NCBI RefSeq assembly: GCF_003986955.1
Contig: NZ_PIPN01000002.1
Span: forward strand, 432,753 to 496,752
Source of the DNA: Aliidiomarina sedimenti
GTDB taxonomy: Bacteria; Pseudomonadota; Gammaproteobacteria; Enterobacterales; Alteromonadaceae
DNA length: 64,000 bases
Direction: 5' to 3'
Positions 12,070-21,259 of the stretch are shown here, piece by piece. Below the pieces are notes generated by a model, which made no database searches, was not told the origin of the DNA, and saw nothing but the letters and a program-made list of their open reading frames with translations. The position numbers were made by a program, and so were the translations under genes. Every line of letters begins with the position of its first letter. The stretch's first letter is position 1.

Positions 12070-13053
12070 TTAATCCAGCAGGCCGCGGCGCAGCCAATGC
12101 GGTTTTTGTCGGCTCCACAGGGTTGCGACCCACTTCTCGCCACTTTCGACTGGGCTACCGCAGTGCAGTGATGCAGGTATTGGAAGGCCTGCTTCGTTGG
12201 TATTGTTAAAGGTGACCATGCCGCCTGTTGGTGGCTTCACCTCCTGTTTCCAGTGTTTGAACCGGGTAGCGCCACCACTGAATTCATCATTTAAATAAAG
12301 CACGCTGGTTTTCACCCGTTGTCCAAATACTGCTATTTCGTCCTGCACCGCAGGCGCGTCACTGACAATGTAGTCGTGATGCCATTTAAATTCTTCGCCT
12401 TGCTGATAACGATAAAAAATCAAGGGTTCACTATGGCTGACTGGTTGCTGCTGGGCGGCTGCCATCAGTCGGGTTAAAGACGCCACCACCAGATCGGTGG
12501 CCGGTACCTCTGAGATAAATTGTTTGTTGTTACGCACATCGGTCAGGATCTGCTGCTCGTTCTTATCACCGTATAGCAAGGCATCTTCCAGTTGACGATG
12601 GGTATGGTCAATCAGATAGCGTAGTGACAGTTCGGGTAGCGCCAGCTGGGTTTGCCGTAGATCTGCATTTAACGACTGCTCTGAAGTAAGCAATCGAGTC
12701 GGCTCAGTCAGCGCCTTCCACAGCGACGTTGCTCGCGAATTTACAGTTATTGCAAACTCTGCCAACGTGGTGCGGAATCTCTCGTTGTTATCCTGTGTGG
12801 CGATTTCATGCTGCCAAAATTGCTCAAGCAACTTCAGTCCTTCAAGGTCGTGCTCAGAAGCAAAGTGAAGCGCCAGAGCGATTTCCTTATCTGAAGCGGA
12901 GCTTGCCAGCGCATGGGCAAGCCAGACATTGGTAAATTCGGCAGACCGGCTCGCCAGCTCGATAAGAGTAGCGATGGGGAGTCGCTGGCGATGAAAACCT
13001 TGCTGAATAATTTTCAGCAGTAGCTGGTGGGCTTGCTCATGTTGAGTTGTCAT
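12070..13053 (-). CDS. 2-oxoglutarate/Fe(II)-dependent oxygenase, prolyl 4-hydroxylase type
   Basis: 327 residues. The C-terminal half matches the P4Hc fold: FYRYQQGEEFKWHHDY gives an iron-binding HxD (His225, Asp227) and LHCGSPVESGEKW gives the distal His297 and Lys307, the likely 2-oxoglutarate anchor. The N-terminal 200 residues are helical and repeat-like, reminiscent of Sel1/TPR arrays, and may bind a protein substrate (inference). The frame extends to 13068, but the AGAGG ribosome site lies inside those first codons, so the start is the ATG at 13053. It stands alone, convergent with the atp operon and divergent from glmU. The substrate is unknown. Confidence 0.85.
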   Translation of the reverse strand: MTTQHEQAHQLLLKIIQQGFHRQRLPIATLIELASRSAEFTNVWLAHALASSASDKEIALALHFASEHDLEGLKLLEQFWQHEIATQDNNERFRTTLAEFAITVNSRATSLWKALTEPTRLLTSEQSLNADLRQTQLALPELSLRYLIDHTHRQLEDALLYGDKNEQQILTDVRNNKQFISEVPATDLVVASLTRLMAAAQQQPVSHSEPLIFYRYQQGEEFKWHHDYIVSDAPAVQDEIAVFGQRVKTSVLYLNDEFSGGATRFKHWKQEVKPPTGGMVTFNNTNEAGLPIPASLHCGSPVESGEKWVATLWSRQKPHWLRRGLLD

Positions 13054-13175
13054 TACTACCTCTGTCACTACATTACATCGATGATAGCGTTGCTCGTGCT
13101 GCTTTTCAATTTAAGGGTGGCGAAGTAAGTGGTAGACTAGCGGACTAGCAGGTTTTATCGATATGGTTTGAAGCA

Positions 13176-14552
13176 ATGGAACAGAATAAGCTCAATGCAG
13201 TCATTCTGGCTGCTGGCAAAGGCACCCGAATGCGCTCCGCGCTACCTAAGGTGCTGCACCCCGTCGCGCACAAGCCGATGGTGGCGCATGTCATTGAAAC
13301 AGCGCAGGGTTTAGGCGCACAGGCGGTTCAGTTAATCTATGGTCATGGCGCTGATCAGTTGCAGACAACGCTGGCTGGTTATCCGGTTAATTGGGTCGAA
13401 CAGGCTGAGCAGCTCGGCACCGGCCATGCGGTTCAGCAGGTGGTACCGCATCTCGCAGATGACGACACTGTACTCATTCTATACGGCGATGTGCCCCTGA
13501 TTCAGCAACAAAGTCTGCAAGCCTTGCTCGAAGCGAAAGGCGACAGTGCGCTGGCATTACTCACCGTGACCTTGCCAGACCCCACCGGCTACGGGCGTAT
13601 TCTGCGCGACGATCAGGGCACCATTACCGGTATTATTGAACACAAAGACGCAACCCCTGCCCAGCGCCTGGTAACCGAAGTAAACACGGGGATTATGGCG
13701 GCCCAGGGGATAGACCTGAAACGCTGGCTTAGTGCGTTATCGAACGACAATGTGCAGGGTGAATACTACCTGACTGATATTGTTGCGATGGCTGCCAATG
13801 AAGGCGTGCAGATTGCCAGTAGCCAGCCGCAAAGCGCGAGTGACGTCGAAGGCGCCAATAACCGTGTGCAGCTAGCGGCCCTTGAGCGCGCGTATCAAAA
13901 ACGTCAGGCAGAACAGCTGATGCTGGCGGGCGCTACCCTGATGGACCCGGCGCGTATCGACGTGCGCGGCAAGGTCGAGATCGAAAATGATGTGGTGATT
14001 GACGTCAACGTCGTTTTTGAAGGTGATGTTTATCTGGCTGAAGGTGCCGTGGTTGAAGCAAACTGCGTATTACGTGACTGTCGCATTGGCAAGCGTGCAC
14101 GGGTTAAAGCCAACAGCGTGATTGAAGGCGCGGTACTGGGTGAAAATGCCCAGGCAGGCCCCTTTGCCCGTTTGCGGCCAGGCGCCGAACTGGCCAAAGG
14201 CGCCGCCGTTGGCAACTTTGTCGAAATGAAAAAGTCCTACCTTGGCGAAGGTGCCAAGGCTGGCCATTTAAGCTATCTTGGCGATGCCCAAATTGGCGCG
14301 GGCGCCAATATCGGCGCCGGCACTATTACCTGCAACTACGATGGGGTGAATAAATTCACCACCGTCATTGGTGAACAGGCTTTTATTGGCTCAAATAGTT
14401 CGTTGGTAGCACCGGTCCAGATTGGTGACCGTGCTACGACCGGGGCTGGCTCTGTGGTGACTCAGGATGTCGAAGCAGATCAGCTTGCTGTCGGGCGGGC
14501 ACGCCAGCGCAACCTGACTGGCTGGAAACGGCCACAGAAAAAATCAGATTAA
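13176..14552 (+). CDS. glmU: bifunctional N-acetylglucosamine-1-phosphate uridyltransferase/glucosamine-1-phosphate acetyltransferase
   Basis: Makes UDP-GlcNAc for peptidoglycan and lipopolysaccharide. The N-terminal pyrophosphorylase domain begins [19 protein letters not shown]. The C-terminal half is a left-handed beta-helix with hexapeptide repeats and the acetyltransferase segment [22 protein letters not shown] in two parts. It has 458 residues against 456 in E. coli. glmS follows after 15 bases, so the two last-stage amino sugar enzymes are cotranscribed. Confidence 0.98.
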   Translation: MEQNKLNAVILAAGKGTRMRSALPKVLHPVAHKPMVAHVIETAQGLGAQAVQLIYGHGADQLQTTLAGYPVNWVEQAEQLGTGHAVQQVVPHLADDDTVLILYGDVPLIQQQSLQALLEAKGDSALALLTVTLPDPTGYGRILRDDQGTITGIIEHKDATPAQRLVTEVNTGIMAAQGIDLKRWLSALSNDNVQGEYYLTDIVAMAANEGVQIASSQPQSASDVEGANNRVQLAALERAYQKRQAEQLMLAGATLMDPARIDVRGKVEIENDVVIDVNVVFEGDVYLAEGAVVEANCVLRDCRIGKRARVKANSVIEGAVLGENAQAGPFARLRPGAELAKGAAVGNFVEMKKSYLGEGAKAGHLSYLGDAQIGAGANIGAGTITCNYDGVNKFTTVIGEQAFIGSNSSLVAPVQIGDRATTGAGSVVTQDVEADQLAVGRARQRNLTGWKRPQKKSD

Positions 14553-14567
14553 GCAGAAGGATTCATT

Positions 14568-16397
14568 ATGTGCGGGATTGTCGGGGCAACGGCTGAGCGT
14601 CGTGTTGCAGAAATTCTTTTAGAAGGCTTACGCCGTCTTGAGTATCGTGGTTATGATTCAGCCGGTATGGCGCTGCTGAATGACCAGGGGTTAACCAAAG
14701 TGCGCCGGGTCGGCAAAGTGAAAGAGCTGGCCGATGCGGTTGAACGAGATGGTATCAACGGTCATGTGGGTATTGCCCACACCCGCTGGGCAACTCATGG
14801 TGGGGTTACAGAAGCCAATGCCCATCCGCATGTATCTTCGGGTTCACTGGCGGTGGTCCATAACGGCATTATTGAAAACCATGAGAGTCTGCGCACTAAG
14901 TTGCAGGCGCTCGGCTATGAATTCGAGTCGCAAACCGATACCGAAGTTATTGCTCACCTTGTGCACCACGAGCTGAAAACGGCAGCTAACTTATTAAAAG
15001 CAGTGCAGACTGCGGTAAGCCAGTTAGAAGGTGCCTACGGCACCGTGATCATGGATGAACGTGAACCAGGTCAGTTAGTGGTCGCTCGCTCTGGTAGTCC
15101 TTTGGTTATAGGGCTAGGTATTGGTGAGAACTTCGTTGCGTCCGACCAGCTGGCGCTGTTACCTGTAACCCGCAAGTTTATCTACCTCGAAGAAGGTGAC
15201 GTGGCCGCCGTCTCGCGGGATGACGTTGCTATTTTCGATCAGCAAGGCAACGCCGTTGAGCGCGAAACCATTACCTCGGATCTGCAGTACGACGCCGGCG
15301 GTAAAGGTGAATATCGCCACTTTATGCTCAAAGAAATCCACGAGCAGCCGTTTGCGGTGCGCAATACCTTAGAAGGTCGCGTGTTGGACGGTAAAATTGC
15401 GCTGGATGCGTTTGGCGACAATGCCGATGAGATTTTCAAAACCATCCAGCACGTGCAGATTATTGCCTGTGGTACCAGTTACCATGCCGGCATGGTCGCC
15501 CGCTATTGGCTTGAGCAGTATGCCGGGGTGTCCTGCAACGTCGAAATCGCCTCAGAATTCCGCTACCGCAAGTCCCATGTCTTTCCGAACAGCTTGTTGG
15601 TGACTATTTCTCAGTCGGGCGAAACAGCCGATACCCTGGCCGCGCTGCGTCTGGCAAAAGAAATTGGATACACCGCCAGCTTAACGGTGTGCAATGTGGC
15701 TGCATCATCAATGGTACGTGAGTCGGATCTGGCCTTCCTGACCCGGGCTGGCGCCGAAATTGGTGTTGCCTCAACCAAAGCGTTTACCACCCAATTGGCT
15801 GGCTTACTGATGATGACGGCCGCCATAGGTCGTTACCATGGCATGTCAGCTGAAACCGAAGCGCGCATTGCGCAGGCACTATCCGCGTTACCGACCAAGC
15901 TGGAAGAGTGTCTGACCATTACTCAGGATATCGAGAAGCTTGCTCCTGAGTTTGCCGACAAAGAGCACAGCCTCTTCCTTGGCCGCGGTGACCAATACCC
16001 GATAGCTATGGAAGGTGCGCTTAAGCTGAAAGAAATCAGCTACATTCACGCCGAGGCCTATGCATCCGGCGAACTGAAACATGGCCCCTTGGCGCTGATT
16101 GATGCCGACATGCCGGTTATCGTGGTGGCACCGAACAACGAGCTGCTGGAAAAGCTCAAGTCCAACGTTGAAGAAGTGCGCGCCCGCGGCGGCATCATGT
16201 ATGTCTTTGCTGATCGCGATGCAAACTTCAAAGGCGACGACAGCATGCGGGTAATCAACCTGGCCCACATTGATGAGCTGATTGCACCGATTATCTATAC
16301 CCTGCCATTGCAGCTACTGAGCTACTATGTGGCAATCATCAAAGGGACTGACGTTGATCAGCCGCGCAACCTGGCGAAGTCGGTCACGGTGGAATAG
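14568..16397 (+). CDS. glmS: glutamine-fructose-6-phosphate aminotransferase (isomerizing)
   Basis: Converts fructose-6-phosphate and glutamine to glucosamine-6-phosphate. The N-terminal class II amidotransferase domain starts MCGIVGA, with Cys2 becoming the catalytic N-terminal residue. Two SIS sugar-isomerase domains follow ([27 protein letters not shown]). The C-terminus [13 protein letters not shown] is the family signature. It has 609 residues, as in E. coli. The gap from glmU is far too short for a glmS ribozyme. Confidence 0.98.
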   Translation: MCGIVGATAERRVAEILLEGLRRLEYRGYDSAGMALLNDQGLTKVRRVGKVKELADAVERDGINGHVGIAHTRWATHGGVTEANAHPHVSSGSLAVVHNGIIENHESLRTKLQALGYEFESQTDTEVIAHLVHHELKTAANLLKAVQTAVSQLEGAYGTVIMDEREPGQLVVARSGSPLVIGLGIGENFVASDQLALLPVTRKFIYLEEGDVAAVSRDDVAIFDQQGNAVERETITSDLQYDAGGKGEYRHFMLKEIHEQPFAVRNTLEGRVLDGKIALDAFGDNADEIFKTIQHVQIIACGTSYHAGMVARYWLEQYAGVSCNVEIASEFRYRKSHVFPNSLLVTISQSGETADTLAALRLAKEIGYTASLTVCNVAASSMVRESDLAFLTRAGAEIGVASTKAFTTQLAGLLMMTAAIGRYHGMSAETEARIAQALSALPTKLEECLTITQDIEKLAPEFADKEHSLFLGRGDQYPIAMEGALKLKEISYIHAEAYASGELKHGPLALIDADMPVIVVAPNNELLEKLKSNVEEVRARGGIMYVFADRDANFKGDDSMRVINLAHIDELIAPIIYTLPLQLLSYYVAIIKGTDVDQPRNLAKSVTVE

Positions 16398-16422
16398 TTT
16401 AGTCAGGGTAAAATAAGGAAAA

Positions 16423-16692
16423 ATGATGCACCGACGTGGTGAAGAAACCGAGGCACAGAAGCTTCGCAATAAGCTGATTTTCTATCCCATTTTGCTGCTT
16501 GTTGTAGGCTTACCAAGTTACCTGCTGGCGAAGGGAACCTTCGGCTGGATAAGCGGCGCCTGGTTCGAGATCAACTTTGCCCATTGGGGCGTCTGGATTG
16601 CACTGGGGATTACGACGCTGGTGTATGCCGTGGTGCTACTGATGATTGCAGTGCAGACGGTGTTGGGGTTTATGCTGGCGTTAAAACGCTAG
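16423..16692 (+). CDS. small two-helix membrane protein of unknown function
   Basis: 89 residues with a charged N-terminus (RRGEETEAQKLRNK) and two hydrophobic segments at about 22-40 and 55-85. I recognise no family. It begins 25 bases after glmS with an AAGGAA ribosome site before tandem ATG codons, so it is probably the last gene of the glmU-glmS transcript. It is convergent with the next gene. Confidence 0.6.
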   Translation: MMHRRGEETEAQKLRNKLIFYPILLLVVGLPSYLLAKGTFGWISGAWFEINFAHWGVWIALGITTLVYAVVLLMIAVQTVLGFMLALKR

Positions 16693-16704
16693 TTACTCTG
16701 TGGT

Positions 16705-17718
16705 TTAACGACGGCGGACCCTGGTCGAGCCGTCGGTGTGAGTACAGAGGCCGTACTGAAACGGCGGTTGCATCTGCGGTACCACGAACAAAAGGTCGGT
16801 AAACCAAAGGCAACTGCTGTCATTGTCGAGGTACGCCGGGTAGCTCATAAAATCACGTACTGCCTGAAAGTCGGGATGCTGCCAGGCTGTCTCGGCCTCA
16901 GGGGTCGGCTGCCTGGGGTGGAACGTCCATTCCGCGTCGTTGCGAGCGAGGTAGGCGTTGGCGCTTTGTTGCATCCAGTTGAAGGGCCAGTCTAGCGGGT
17001 CTGAATCGCTGACTCTGAGGTCCATGGCCCACACCCCATCGTTCGCGTTCTGTAACAACTTCCAGTGATAGAGTGAAAATGGCTGCGGCCAGGCTTGCAT
17101 GGCGTGTCCGCTAAGCGGTGCTGCTTGCCTGGCATATTGCTTGGCATAGGTTAGCGCAGCGTGTTTCTGCACAGCAGCAAAGCTGAGCCAGATAACGGGG
17201 CCGAAAAGCGTTAAAACGGTGACTAAAAGGCGCGGGTTTGGCTGTCTCGCCTGCCAGTAGATCACGCCCAGCGCCAGCACGATGCTGGCGCTAAACACCG
17301 GATCGACAATAAATAGCAGCCCCAATGACACCCGCTCGTTACTCAGCGGCATCAATACACCAACATCCCAGGCTGTCAGCAGATCTGCAGCAATGTGGGT
17401 ACAAATACCTGTTAGCCCCAGCCAATACAGCAAAGCAAAGGGGAGCGCTGGCCCTTTGCTGTGTCTTTGTATGCATCGAATGAGAAGCGCAAACAGCAGC
17501 GCCCATGCCGGTGCCAGCAGCAACGAATGGGTGTACGTACCATGCCAGTAGGCGTGGTAATAAAGCGGGCTGACTAGCAAGGTAACACTATCGATGTCGG
17601 GAAAAAGCCCGGCCAGGGCACCGAGTCCGGTCGCTGCTTTCACTGAATGCCGATCAACCACCCTTGCCACCCCCGCGCCGCCAAGAGCACCCAGCGCTGC
17701 GTGGGTTAACGGGTCCAC
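16705..17718 (-). CDS. membrane-bound metal-dependent hydrolase, DUF457/YdjM family
   Basis: 337 residues. The N-terminus (MDPLTHAALGALGG, then LFPDIDSVTLLV and HGTYTHSLLL) carries the His/Asp motifs typical of YdjM-like LexA-controlled inner-membrane proteins. About four membrane helices are followed by a soluble C-terminal domain. The family's activity is poorly defined. It starts 3 bases after the stop of the TetR gene and is surely cotranscribed with it. Confidence 0.8.
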   Translation of the reverse strand: MDPLTHAALGALGGAGVARVVDRHSVKAATGLGALAGLFPDIDSVTLLVSPLYYHAYWHGTYTHSLLLAPAWALLFALLIRCIQRHSKGPALPFALLYWLGLTGICTHIAADLLTAWDVGVLMPLSNERVSLGLLFIVDPVFSASIVLALGVIYWQARQPNPRLLVTVLTLFGPVIWLSFAAVQKHAALTYAKQYARQAAPLSGHAMQAWPQPFSLYHWKLLQNANDGVWAMDLRVSDSDPLDWPFNWMQQSANAYLARNDAEWTFHPRQPTPEAETAWQHPDFQAVRDFMSYPAYLDNDSSCLWFTDLLFVVPQMQPPFQYGLCTHTDGSTRVRRR

Positions 17719-17721
17719 GGA

Positions 17722-18315
17722 TTATTTCCAGAGCTGAACACGCTGCCCCCGGCGAAGCGCCTTTTGCAGCGTCTTTTTGGTGTGGCACTGCTGTGGTGAG
17801 GTGTCTTTCAGCCAGTGAATAAATACCCTTATAAACAATCCGGTAAGTGCAACTTCCTGACCGATTCGCTGGAGATGACTGGCTCTGAGCTCTGCTGCCT
17901 CGCGAAACCATTGCACGGTGCGGCTGACACGTAATAGCCCGGCAGCCTGCAGATGAATATGCCCGGGTTCGAGCTTGTAGAGCAGCATTTCACCAGTCAG
18001 CCTGTGGTACGGCGATAACGCATCCAGCCAGCTTTGCATGGCACTGCCAAGGCGTAAGGTGTTCAGTTGCAAGGTGAGCGGGCTTGTAGGGTTGGCAGGC
18101 CGTGGTTGTGGGAAGCTCTTCAACATGGCTCTGTCAGCCCGGTCTAGCCAGGCATCGACGAGTTCGTCTTTCTGCGCGAACTGTGTGTGGATAACAGCAA
18201 GTGACGTATTCAGCTGGCGCGCTAGCTGATACAGCGTGAGCTGCTCCCAGCCGGTTTCATTACCCAGCTTAAGAGCAGCATCCAGAATGGCATCCCGCGT
18301 CAGCGTGTTGTCCAT
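17722..18315 (-). CDS. TetR-family transcriptional regulator
   Basis: 197 residues. The N-terminal helix-turn-helix region reads RDAILDAALKLGNETGWEQL, then LYQLARQLNTSLAVIHTQF, typical of TetR proteins. The C-terminal ligand domain is not assignable. The frame opens upstream at 18333, but a TGAGG site sits 6 bases before the ATG at 18315, which I take as the start. It may control itself and the downstream DUF457 gene (inference). Confidence 0.8.
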   Translation of the reverse strand: MDNTLTRDAILDAALKLGNETGWEQLTLYQLARQLNTSLAVIHTQFAQKDELVDAWLDRADRAMLKSFPQPRPANPTSPLTLQLNTLRLGSAMQSWLDALSPYHRLTGEMLLYKLEPGHIHLQAAGLLRVSRTVQWFREAAELRASHLQRIGQEVALTGLFIRVFIHWLKDTSPQQCHTKKTLQKALRRGQRVQLWK

Positions 18316-18394
18316 ATAAAACCTCATCAGCACTAACCTAAGCCTTAGTATAGAAAAGGCTCAGGTGTTTGCTGATCAGGTTGTGATTAACAGC

Positions 18395-19069
18395 CTAGTA
18401 GGCAGGCATCAGGAAAATTTCGCGCACGCAATTGCGGGGGTTGGCATTCAGCGCATGTAGCACCGCATCGGCGACGTCGTTTGCATCGAGTTTGTCCGGT
18501 TTTGGCTCATCGAAGAAAGGAGTGTTGACCATCCCAGGCGCGATAACGGTGCAGCGGCCCTGCCATTCTTTCATTTCTTCGGCCAGATTCGATGCAAAGC
18601 CGTGTACGAACCATTTGGTGGCGCCATACACCGAGCCTTGAATAGTTCGACGACCAGCCGCTGAACCAGTCATAATAAAGTGCCCGGTGGTTTTACGTAA
18701 ATGCGGCAGGGTCAACTTAGCGGTATAGAGTAAGGCATTGATATTAATATCGATCATCTTCTGCCACTGGTCGGGCTCACCGGCCTCCACGCCAGGGCTG
18801 TTAACGCCCATGCCGGCATTGGCAAACACCGCATCAAGCTGACCAAAGTGGTTCACCCCTTGCTCGACTACCGTACTTAGTTGCTGGTAGTCGGTAATAT
18901 CGGCGGCGATGGCAAAGGCATGCTCCGAGCCTAATTCACTGACTAATTCCTGCAGGCGTTCCTCGCGGCGTGCGGTCAGAATGACTTTCACTCCATCTTT
19001 AACCGCTGCTCGTGCCGTTGCTTCGCCGATACCGCTCGACGCACCGGTAATTAACATTACTTTGCTCAT
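18395..19069 (-). CDS. short-chain dehydrogenase/reductase
   Basis: Classical SDR of 224 residues: the cofactor motif TGASSGIG at residues 7-14, the structural NAG motif (FANAGMG), and the catalytic Ser...Tyr-x-x-x-Lys in GSAAGRRTIQGSVYGATK. Arg residues after the second strand (TARREER) favour NADP. The substrate cannot be told; the closest well-known relatives are YdfG-like 3-hydroxy acid dehydrogenases. A GGAGG ribosome site precedes the start. Confidence 0.88.
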   Translation of the reverse strand: MSKVMLITGASSGIGEATARAAVKDGVKVILTARREERLQELVSELGSEHAFAIAADITDYQQLSTVVEQGVNHFGQLDAVFANAGMGVNSPGVEAGEPDQWQKMIDININALLYTAKLTLPHLRKTTGHFIMTGSAAGRRTIQGSVYGATKWFVHGFASNLAEEMKEWQGRCTVIAPGMVNTPFFDEPKPDKLDANDVADAVLHALNANPRNCVREIFLMPAY

Positions 19070-19083
19070 TGCATCCTCCGTTT

Positions 19084-19110
19084 GGCGATAGCCCCTTAGG
19101 GGCTATCGCC
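19084..19110 (-). repeat. perfect 12-bp hairpin in the leader of the SDR gene
   Basis: GGCGATAGCCCC and its exact complement flank a 3-base loop, 14 bases upstream of the SDR start codon and just before its ribosome site. On the - strand it is not followed by a T run, so it is not a standard terminator for the upstream deacylase gene. It may be a processing/stability element or an operator. Confidence 0.7.
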
Positions 19111-19161
19111 ATCTTAGTTTTGCATTTTGTCTGGCATCAACCTTAGCAGACCTGACGGGCT

Positions 19162-19674
19162 TTAAAAGCCGCGGCGGTAGGACAGGCTGAGAAAGTCCAT
19201 GCCCGGGTTATTGCTTGCCAGGCCGGCATTTGAATAATGCATGTAGCGCAGACTCAGGGTATGTTCGTCGCTCACCTTCAGAACGACCCCGATCCGGTCT
19301 TCGAACTGAAAATGAGAGCCCATGTTCTTATGTGCAAACAAACGCTCATCGAGAAGGCTGACACCGATACCAAACTCCCAGAAAAGCGGCTTATTGGCCA
19401 AAGCGGCAAATTGTCGGGTAATAACCGGAGAGAGTGCTAATACATTCACTTGTTGATGCTCATCGCCAGCGTCTTGTTGCCAGCGATTAAAACTGGCTTC
19501 AAGGTGCCAGTTGAGATTCCAAAGCGGCAGCCGTTGCGGCTCCATCGGCTGCAGTGCAACCCGGATCCCCGACGTCGAATATTCCCCAGCCAGGTAGTCG
19601 ACCCCCATTTGCTTCGCATGTGAGTTCAATGGTAACGAGAGCGATAACAGCAGCAATACAATACAGATTCGCAT
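19162..19674 (-). CDS. pagL: PagL-like lipid A 3-O-deacylase, outer membrane
   Basis: 170 residues with a signal peptide (MRICIVLLLLSLSLPLNSHA) and an alternating beta-barrel pattern ending in aromatic YRRGF, as in outer-membrane barrels. The signature RYMHYSNAGLASNNPG holds the catalytic His146 and Ser148. The third triad residue, a Glu 14 positions after the His in P. aeruginosa PagL, is Asp160 here. The family trims the 3-position acyl chain of lipid A. Weaker alternative: another acyloxyacyl hydrolase-like barrel. Confidence 0.82.
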   Translation of the reverse strand: MRICIVLLLLSLSLPLNSHAKQMGVDYLAGEYSTSGIRVALQPMEPQRLPLWNLNWHLEASFNRWQQDAGDEHQQVNVLALSPVITRQFAALANKPLFWEFGIGVSLLDERLFAHKNMGSHFQFEDRIGVVLKVSDEHTLSLRYMHYSNAGLASNNPGMDFLSLSYRRGF

Positions 19675-19832
19675 GACAACACCTCGTAGTTAGTAGAAGG
19701 CTATTATCCGGGGCCGCTGTAAATTATTAAATGCGAATATTCAAATGGCAGCGATTGGTTTTTTCGTCGTTTTCTGCACTTTTAGTTTTGCCGAAAACCT
19801 GTACGGCTGGCGGGTGTCGGGTTGCTAAAATG

Positions 19833-19859
19833 AAAAGCGGCCGCACGGGGGGCCGCTTT
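19833..19859 (-). terminator. Rho-independent terminator of the BON-domain gene
   Basis: Stem AAAGCGGCC/GGCCGCTTT, followed on the - strand by TTTTCATTTTA. It lies about 30 bases after the BON gene stop codon. Confidence 0.85.
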
Positions 19860-19887
19860 GTTAACTGGTTCTAAATCGTATCCGCGC

Positions 19888-20448
19888 TTAACGACCTCTG
19901 ATCCGCAGGTTGTCCCGAACATCGCGAACTCCATTGGTGTTGCGCGCCATTTCAACGGCCAGATCACGCTGCGCTGAGCTTTCTACATGGCCATTTAAGG
20001 TTACCACGGCTTCTTCGACTTCGACTTCGATATCGCGGCCGCTAACCTCGCCCGACATCAGTAAGCGGGATTTGAGGACGGTAAAAATACGCCCATCGTT
20101 GAGTGTGGCACGGACTCCACCCTCGTCATCATCGTCGCCGTCGTCCTCGTTGCGCACGGTGAGGTTATTCTCAACCCCACTAACACCTTCAATCCCTTCC
20201 ACCAGTTCTTCGGCTAAGGCTTTGTCGGTACTGGTCTCTACTTCGCCCTCCAGGGTCACCACCCCGTCTTCCACCGACGAGCTGATACGGAAAGCATTGA
20301 GGTTGGTATTCAGCATCAGTGAGGTCTGAGCTGAACCATGGATCCAGGCGTCCCGCGATTCACCTTCCCAGTCAGTATTTGCCTGAGCACTGATGCTGGC
20401 GCTGCCTAATGCGAGCGTGACTAACGCGGCGGTTAAGGTACGTTTCAT
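19888..20448 (-). CDS. periplasmic BON-domain protein (OsmY-like)
   Basis: 186 residues with a signal peptide cleaved after SAQA (about residue 23). Two BON domains follow, the first around residues 35-105 (RISSSVEDGVVTLEGEVETS) and the second around 115-185 (VEVEEAVVTLNGHVES). They are joined by an acidic linker DEDDGDDDDEGG-like stretch. BON domains bind phospholipid or envelope components, and OsmY relatives respond to osmotic stress. A single-gene transcript with its own terminator. Confidence 0.85.
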   Translation of the reverse strand: MKRTLTAALVTLALGSASISAQANTDWEGESRDAWIHGSAQTSLMLNTNLNAFRISSSVEDGVVTLEGEVETSTDKALAEELVEGIEGVSGVENNLTVRNEDDGDDDDEGGVRATLNDGRIFTVLKSRLLMSGEVSGRDIEVEVEEAVVTLNGHVESSAQRDLAVEMARNTNGVRDVRDNLRIRGR

Positions 20449-20576
20449 TTTGTATCTCCTGTATAGAAGTTCAGGGAGTTACTAGCGAAGCCCGTGCCAT
20501 GTTTTGTAACTCATTGATGAATATTGAATTGTTAGCGCTACGGACGGGTTTTAAGCAGCCTTTAAGGGGTGTGCTA

Positions 20577-20610
20577 TGAAATAATTACAGGGTGGATGGT
20601 AATTATTTCA
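20577..20610. repeat. 12-bp AT-rich inverted repeat after the DUF2383-like gene
   Basis: TGAAATAATTAC and its exact complement are separated by 10 bases. The stop codon of the - strand gene is inside one arm. There is no T run, so termination is doubtful. A protein-binding palindrome upstream of the BON gene is the alternative. Confidence 0.6.
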
Positions 20611-21051
20611 GGGCGCTGAGGGGGTAAGTTGGTGTTGCACCCGATACTGCTCTTTAAGTGCCGCCAACTGGTCTCTGGAGATTTGCAGGTAGGCGGCAAG
20701 CTGCGCCAGGCAGTGGCTTAACTGCTCGTCAGTAGATTTTTTGACATCTCGTTTGAGGATATCAAGGGTAAGCCGCTCCTGTGCTTCGAGTAAATCAAGA
20801 AAGATAAAGTTATCAAAGACTTGAATTGAGCGTTGTGCAGTTTCAAACCAGTCGCTACAGGCCTGGATGCGGTCTTCTTTGTTGGAGTCAGGGTGAGAGC
20901 CGTATTGAGCGACCACCTCTTGCAGCTGCTGATGAATTTCGAACCGTTGCTGAAATATACGGCGGATGTTGTAGTCGTCGACGTGATGCGTGGCGAAACG
21001 ATAGAAGCTGCACCCTGCCTTGCTTAACGCATAAATATCATTGAGAGGCAT
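20608..21051 (-). CDS. helical protein resembling the DUF2383/PA2169 four-helix-bundle family
   Basis: 147 residues, almost entirely helical. The N-terminus LNDIYALSKAG...FYRFATHHV, then IRRIFQQRFEIHQQLQ, resembles the ferritin-like DUF2383 proteins (recognised by eye, moderate confidence). The frame is open to 21159, but an AGGAG site lies 5 bases before the ATG at 21051, so the upstream part is leader. It is divergent from the sigma-54 activator gene, which may regulate it. Confidence 0.65.
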   Translation of the reverse strand: MPLNDIYALSKAGCSFYRFATHHVDDYNIRRIFQQRFEIHQQLQEVVAQYGSHPDSNKEDRIQACSDWFETAQRSIQVFDNFIFLDLLEAQERLTLDILKRDVKKSTDEQLSHCLAQLAAYLQISRDQLAALKEQYRVQHQLTPSAP

Positions 21052-21259
21052 AGACACTCCTGAATTAAATCTTTTGCGCGGTCTGAACAGATAGCCATCC
21101 GACACCGGGGTGTTCAGTTTCGGTTTAGGTTCCGGTGACCCATACAATAGTCGTACCAAAAATCAAATAAATGTAAATGTTCACGCTGGCCGTGACGCCC
21201 TTTTCTATACTTGCTTGACGCAGATTCACTCAACGTTGCTATCAAGGAGTGGCCGGGTG

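Noticed and set aside
14553..14567. possible glmS ribozyme/riboswitch before glmS
   Set aside because: Only 15 bases separate glmU and glmS, far too short.
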